DNA of 18,601 nucleotides from CAXBDP01 sp964598395. Lineage in GTDB: Bacteria > Bacteroidota > Bacteroidia > Cytophagales > Cyclobacteriaceae. The DNA lies in the NCBI GenBank assembly GCA_964598395.1, contig CAZRBW010000058.1, forward strand, positions 1 to 18,601. The letters run 5' to 3'. A program made the translations under genes and the position numbers. Within the stretch, counting starts at the first letter, position 1. Each line of letters opens with the position of its first letter. Of the stretch, positions 15,920 through 18,601 are shown in pieces. The notes below the pieces were generated by a model. That model saw only the letters and a list, made by a program, of their open reading frames with translations. It did no database searches and was not told where the DNA came from.

Positions 15920-17782
15920 ATGCCTCTTCTGCTTGTTTTCATACTTTCTTTGGTCTCTACCCAGGGCAGTTTTCAACAGTCAACAGACCAAGTACCATCC
16001 CAATTCTTGGACAAACTGGATGACATATACAACCTTTATTTTGAATTGAAAGATAAAAAAGTTGTATTCGTTAGTCTAGACTCACTGCTCCACAGTACAA
16101 CAGCAAAAAATAGTAAAGAAGCTCACGCAGAAGTTTTGAGTACTTATGCCTCCTTATTATTAGAAGAAGGGAAATATACCGAATCCATCGAAAATGCAAA
16201 CGACGCTTTAGCTCTTTTAACTGAAAAAAATAATCTGGAGCTCATAAGTAGGTTATATCTAACCCAAGGCAATTCTTACGACTATTTGGGCTTCTACCCT
16301 AAAGCCATAGAATATATACTGAAGGCATTGAAAATCAGTGAATCCTTAAATGATATCGCTATGATGGGTAGCTGCTACAATAATTTAGCAAATATTCAAT
16401 CATACTTAAATGAATTTAATGATGCCAAGCGAAATTACTTTACTTTTTTAAATCTCGCGATCCTAAGGCAAGATTCCACTGATCTTGGAGCAGCTTATAT
16501 AAATATTGGAGGCCTATACTTACTTGAAGAAAAGTTTGACTCAGCTAAATTTTGGATTGATAAAGCAAATCAAATGGCTTCTATTCATGACAATAAGAGC
16601 AATAGAATTTACTCATACGGAGCTTTAAGCGATTATTATTCTTACATTGATGATATAGATTCTGCTATTTATTATCAAAAAATATCCTCAGCCCTTAGTG
16701 TGGAGTATGGGACTTATTATGAAATAGCGAATGAACAGATTAGCTTAGCAACCTTATTACTGGATAATAATGAACTCGAAGCTGCAAGAGTAGAAAGTGT
16801 GAAAGCCTTAGACTTGAGTTTAGGTAAAGGCCTAAAAGAGATTGTTGCTAGAGCATATGATCACCTATTCTTCATAGACAGTATTAATGGGGATTACAAA
16901 AACGCCTTACGCTACTACCAACAGTCTGTATTATATTTTGACAGTGCACAAAATGAAGAGGTTGCAAAAGATGCCGTAAGACAACAGCTTGTATTTGATT
17001 TTGAAAAAAAGGATGCGCTGAGTAGGCTTGAAATTGAAAAACAAGAACGTCAACGAAACTTCTTCATTATGGGCTTTCTATTGATGACTTTTGCATCAGG
17101 AATTATTCTTGTGCAACGAAATCGTATCTCAAAAGAAAAAAACCGATCAGAGAGTTTACTTTTAAATATCCTTCCCTACGAAACTGCCCAAGAGTTGAAG
17201 GATAAAGGGTATGCTGACTCAAAACATATAGATCAAGTAACAGTACTATTTACTGATTTCCAAGGATTTACTCAGATTTCAGAAATACTTTCTCCACAAG
17301 AGCTTGTGGCAAACATACATGAATGCTTCTCTGAATTTGATAAAATTATGGAGAAACATAATGTAGAGAAAATTAAAACTATAGGTGATGCGTATATGGC
17401 AGCGGGAGGACTACCTACGCCTAACCAAACCAATGCAGTCGAGGTAGTTCGTGCAGCACTAGACATTCAAGAATTCATGAATTTACAGGCTGAGCGTAAA
17501 TCAAAAAATGGAGAGCCTCACTTTAAAATAAGAATTGGAATTCACACAGGGTCAGTCGTTGCAGGCATTGTAGGTATTAAAAAATTCCAATATGATATTT
17601 GGGGAGATACCGTAAATACAGCCAGTAGAATGGAAAGTTCTGGCTCTGTAGGCCAAGTTAATATTTCTGGTTTTACCTATTCTCTTGTCAAAGACCATTT
17701 CACTTGCACATATCGTGGTGAAATTGAAGCTAAAGGAAAGGGAAAAATTGCAATGTACTTTGTCTCCAATAAAATCGACTAA
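15920..17782 (+). CDS. TPR-containing transmembrane class III adenylate cyclase
   Basis: This 620-residue signalling protein probably makes cAMP. A short hydrophobic signal (1-16) is followed by about six TPR-like units (roughly 70-340), a charged coiled-coil stretch (361-378), one membrane helix (about 381-399), a linker helix (SLLLNILPYETAQELKDKG, typical just before cyclase domains) and the catalytic domain (about 434-617). The cyclase carries both metal aspartates, D446 in FTDFQGFT and D490 in KTIGDAYM, the purine-selecting pair K486 and D559 (QYDIWGD) that favours ATP over GTP, and the transition-state residues N566 and R570 (NTASRME). It should therefore be active as a homodimer. Topology puts the TPRs in the periplasm as a sensor and the cyclase in the cytosol. 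The ATG at 15920 is the first after an in-frame TAA at 15902. No cAMP receptor gene is in the window. Confidence 0.93.
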   Translation: MPLLLVFILSLVSTQGSFQQSTDQVPSQFLDKLDDIYNLYFELKDKKVVFVSLDSLLHSTTAKNSKEAHAEVLSTYASLLLEEGKYTESIENANDALALLTEKNNLELISRLYLTQGNSYDYLGFYPKAIEYILKALKISESLNDIAMMGSCYNNLANIQSYLNEFNDAKRNYFTFLNLAILRQDSTDLGAAYINIGGLYLLEEKFDSAKFWIDKANQMASIHDNKSNRIYSYGALSDYYSYIDDIDSAIYYQKISSALSVEYGTYYEIANEQISLATLLLDNNELEAARVESVKALDLSLGKGLKEIVARAYDHLFFIDSINGDYKNALRYYQQSVLYFDSAQNEEVAKDAVRQQLVFDFEKKDALSRLEIEKQERQRNFFIMGFLLMTFASGIILVQRNRISKEKNRSESLLLNILPYETAQELKDKGYADSKHIDQVTVLFTDFQGFTQISEILSPQELVANIHECFSEFDKIMEKHNVEKIKTIGDAYMAAGGLPTPNQTNAVEVVRAALDIQEFMNLQAERKSKNGEPHFKIRIGIHTGSVVAGIVGIKKFQYDIWGDTVNTASRMESSGSVGQVNISGFTYSLVKDHFTCTYRGEIEAKGKGKIAMYFVSNKID

Positions 17783-17802
17783 ATATGAAGGTAAAATCAT
17801 GA

Positions 17803-17838
17803 AAACCCCCATCACCTCAACCCAGTAACCCCTAACTC
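17803..17838 (-). repeat. Solitary copy of the G/C-rich low-complexity repeat
   Basis: Directly after the cyclase gene, AACCCCCATCACCTCAACCC and further AACCCC/TAACTC units interrupt otherwise AT-rich DNA. The minus strand reads GTTACTGGGTTGAGGTGATGG, like the left flank of the pseudogene, sharing AGGTGATGGG. No four-helix-bundle gene accompanies it, so it may be a remnant or an independent insertion of the same repeat. Confidence 0.45.
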
Positions 17839-17889
17839 AAATATTCTAAATTAAAATCAACATCTTTAATCGATAATAAACTTCGAAAT

Positions 17890-18570
17890 ATGAATATGGA
17901 ACCCATTTCAAAGCCTGCTTACCCTAACCTCAATCAAAGCTTTGGTATAGTTGGAATTATCATTTTATTGATGATTGGCCTGAGTCCTATCATCTTTATG
18001 AAAGATTTTTTAGGTGAAGATGCCGCCAGTTTTCTCTATTATGTGGCAACTATGGGCTTATCATTTTGGATCATCCATAAGAAGAGATTTAATAAAATTG
18101 GAGTTAGTAAGTTCCAGTTCGCAAGGTTCTCACCCAAAGTTTTTATTCTCTTAATCGTCGCTGTGGTTTCCTTGCAAGTTGGAGTTAGTTCGCCAATTAT
18201 CAACCTTATTCCAATGCCAGATTTTGTGAAGGAAATGTTTAGAGAGCTTGCTGGCCAAAAAGGTCTATTTCCATTTCTGATGATTGTGATTGCAGCGCCT
18301 ATTTTTGAGGAACTGATTTTTAGAGGAATTATTCTAGAAGGACTATTAAAGCGCTATTCCATATTCACTTCTATACTAGCCTCAAGCTTACTTTTTGGTA
18401 TAGTTCATTTGAATCCTTGGCAATTTGTAAGTGCTCTGGTTATTGGTTTTTTGGCAGGTTGGGTTTACTACAAAACAAAGAATTTGGCACTCCCAATAAT
18501 TATCCATTTTGTAAATAATGGTTTTGCCTTTGGCTCTATGTTTTTCCTCTTAAGAAACAATTTCAACTAG
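17890..18570 (+). CDS. CPBP-family intramembrane metalloprotease (CAAX/Abi type)
   Basis: This is a 226-residue polytopic membrane protein of the CPBP (PF02517, Rce1-like) family. The three conserved catalytic motifs are present in the usual order: E140-E141-L-I-F-R145-G, F169-G-I-V-H173, and H206-F-V-N-N210, all within or next to membrane helices. Hydrophobic stretches suggest six to eight helices (for example about 15-37, 48-60, 75-95, 122-137, 155-172, 180-195 and 210-222). Bacterial members serve in prenyl-protein-like processing, bacteriocin self-immunity or regulated proteolysis; nothing here identifies the substrate. Either ATG (17890 or 17896) would do; the first is used. It has a 107-bp upstream gap containing the solitary G/C-rich repeat, no recognised promoter and no neighbour that suggests a bacteriocin system. 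The remaining 31 bp of the window hold nothing recognisable. Confidence 0.9.
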   Translation: MNMEPISKPAYPNLNQSFGIVGIIILLMIGLSPIIFMKDFLGEDAASFLYYVATMGLSFWIIHKKRFNKIGVSKFQFARFSPKVFILLIVAVVSLQVGVSSPIINLIPMPDFVKEMFRELAGQKGLFPFLMIVIAAPIFEELIFRGIILEGLLKRYSIFTSILASSLLFGIVHLNPWQFVSALVIGFLAGWVYYKTKNLALPIIIHFVNNGFAFGSMFFLLRNNFN

Positions 18571-18601
18571 AGATCATTAGCATCCCTAGTTTGGAAGCTT
18601 C

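Larger units (their letters stand above)
2637..17409. repeat. Dispersed over-represented octamer GCGGGAGG (11 copies)
   Basis: Exact copies on the + strand begin at 2637, 3849, 5889, 6402, 9267, 12470, 12492 and 17402; complements (CCTCCCGC) begin at 2905, 7137 and 10040. All are inside genes: dnaE (5), dnaA (1), mutA (2), mutB (2), cyclase (1). Codon phase varies: xxG-CGG-GAG-G (Arg-Glu), GCG-GGA-GG (Ala-Gly-Gly), xGC-GGG-AGG (Gly-Gly-Arg), plus Pro-Pro-Ala and Leu-Pro-Arg for the two copies opposing their gene. The base before the octamer is A in 8 of 11 and the base after is A or T in 10 of 11. For random DNA of roughly 39% GC about 0.1 copies would be expected, so this is a strong excess. 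Function is inferred only: a Chi-like site, a KOPS-like polar motif or a modification site. The span given runs from the first to the last copy. Confidence 0.75.

Overview
The window looks like chromosomal core sequence from an AT-rich member of the Bacteroidota, most likely a Cytophagales-type marine or environmental relative. This rests on a DNA polymerase III alpha subunit with an N-terminal DnaQ-type exonuclease followed directly by thioredoxin, a two-subunit methylmalonyl-CoA mutase, promoter elements of the TTG / TAnnTTTG type instead of E. coli-like boxes, and little sign of Shine-Dalgarno sequences. The assignment is inferred from protein character, not from a search.

Layout, left to right. 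(1) The 3' part of rsmG (16S rRNA m7G527 methyltransferase) enters from the left edge. (2) A promoter with a 12-bp palindrome leads into a TTG-started GT-C-like membrane protein with C-terminal TPRs, followed 3 bp later by dnaE and then trxA, which ends in a strong hairpin terminator. (3) dnaA is read on the minus strand, converging on trxA; it is the only minus-strand gene. (4) Divergent from dnaA is a tight operon: mutA, mutB (6-bp gap) and an exported VanX/DdpX-type D-Ala-D-Ala dipeptidase (8-bp overlap with mutB). The first two carry propionate/methylmalonyl-CoA chemistry; the third is cell-wall turnover. (5) An accessory stretch (13341-13823) holds a broken 23S-IVS-type four-helix-bundle gene flanked by G-rich low-complexity repeats in opposite orientation. 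(6) A second small operon has a 22-codon ORF with a TAATG stop-start overlap, an unrecognised exported beta-rich protein and a lipoprotein alpha/beta hydrolase. (7) A TPR-TM-class III nucleotidyl cyclase with adenylate-type specificity residues, a stray copy of the G/C-rich repeat, and a CPBP (CAAX/Abi) membrane protease close the window.

The most unexpected signal is not a gene. The octamer GCGGGAGG occurs 11 times (8 on +, 3 on -) in 18.6 kb of AT-rich DNA, where about 0.1 would be expected by chance. It occurs in all three codon phases and encodes different residues (R-E, A-G-G, G-G-R, and on the complement P-P-A and L-P-R), so selection appears to act on the DNA word. It is a good candidate for a Chi-like recombination site or another strand-biased chromosome motif of this lineage. 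Other points of interest are the degraded PHP metal site in an exonuclease-fused DnaE, the repeat-flanked pseudogene, and related AT palindromes at two promoter regions.
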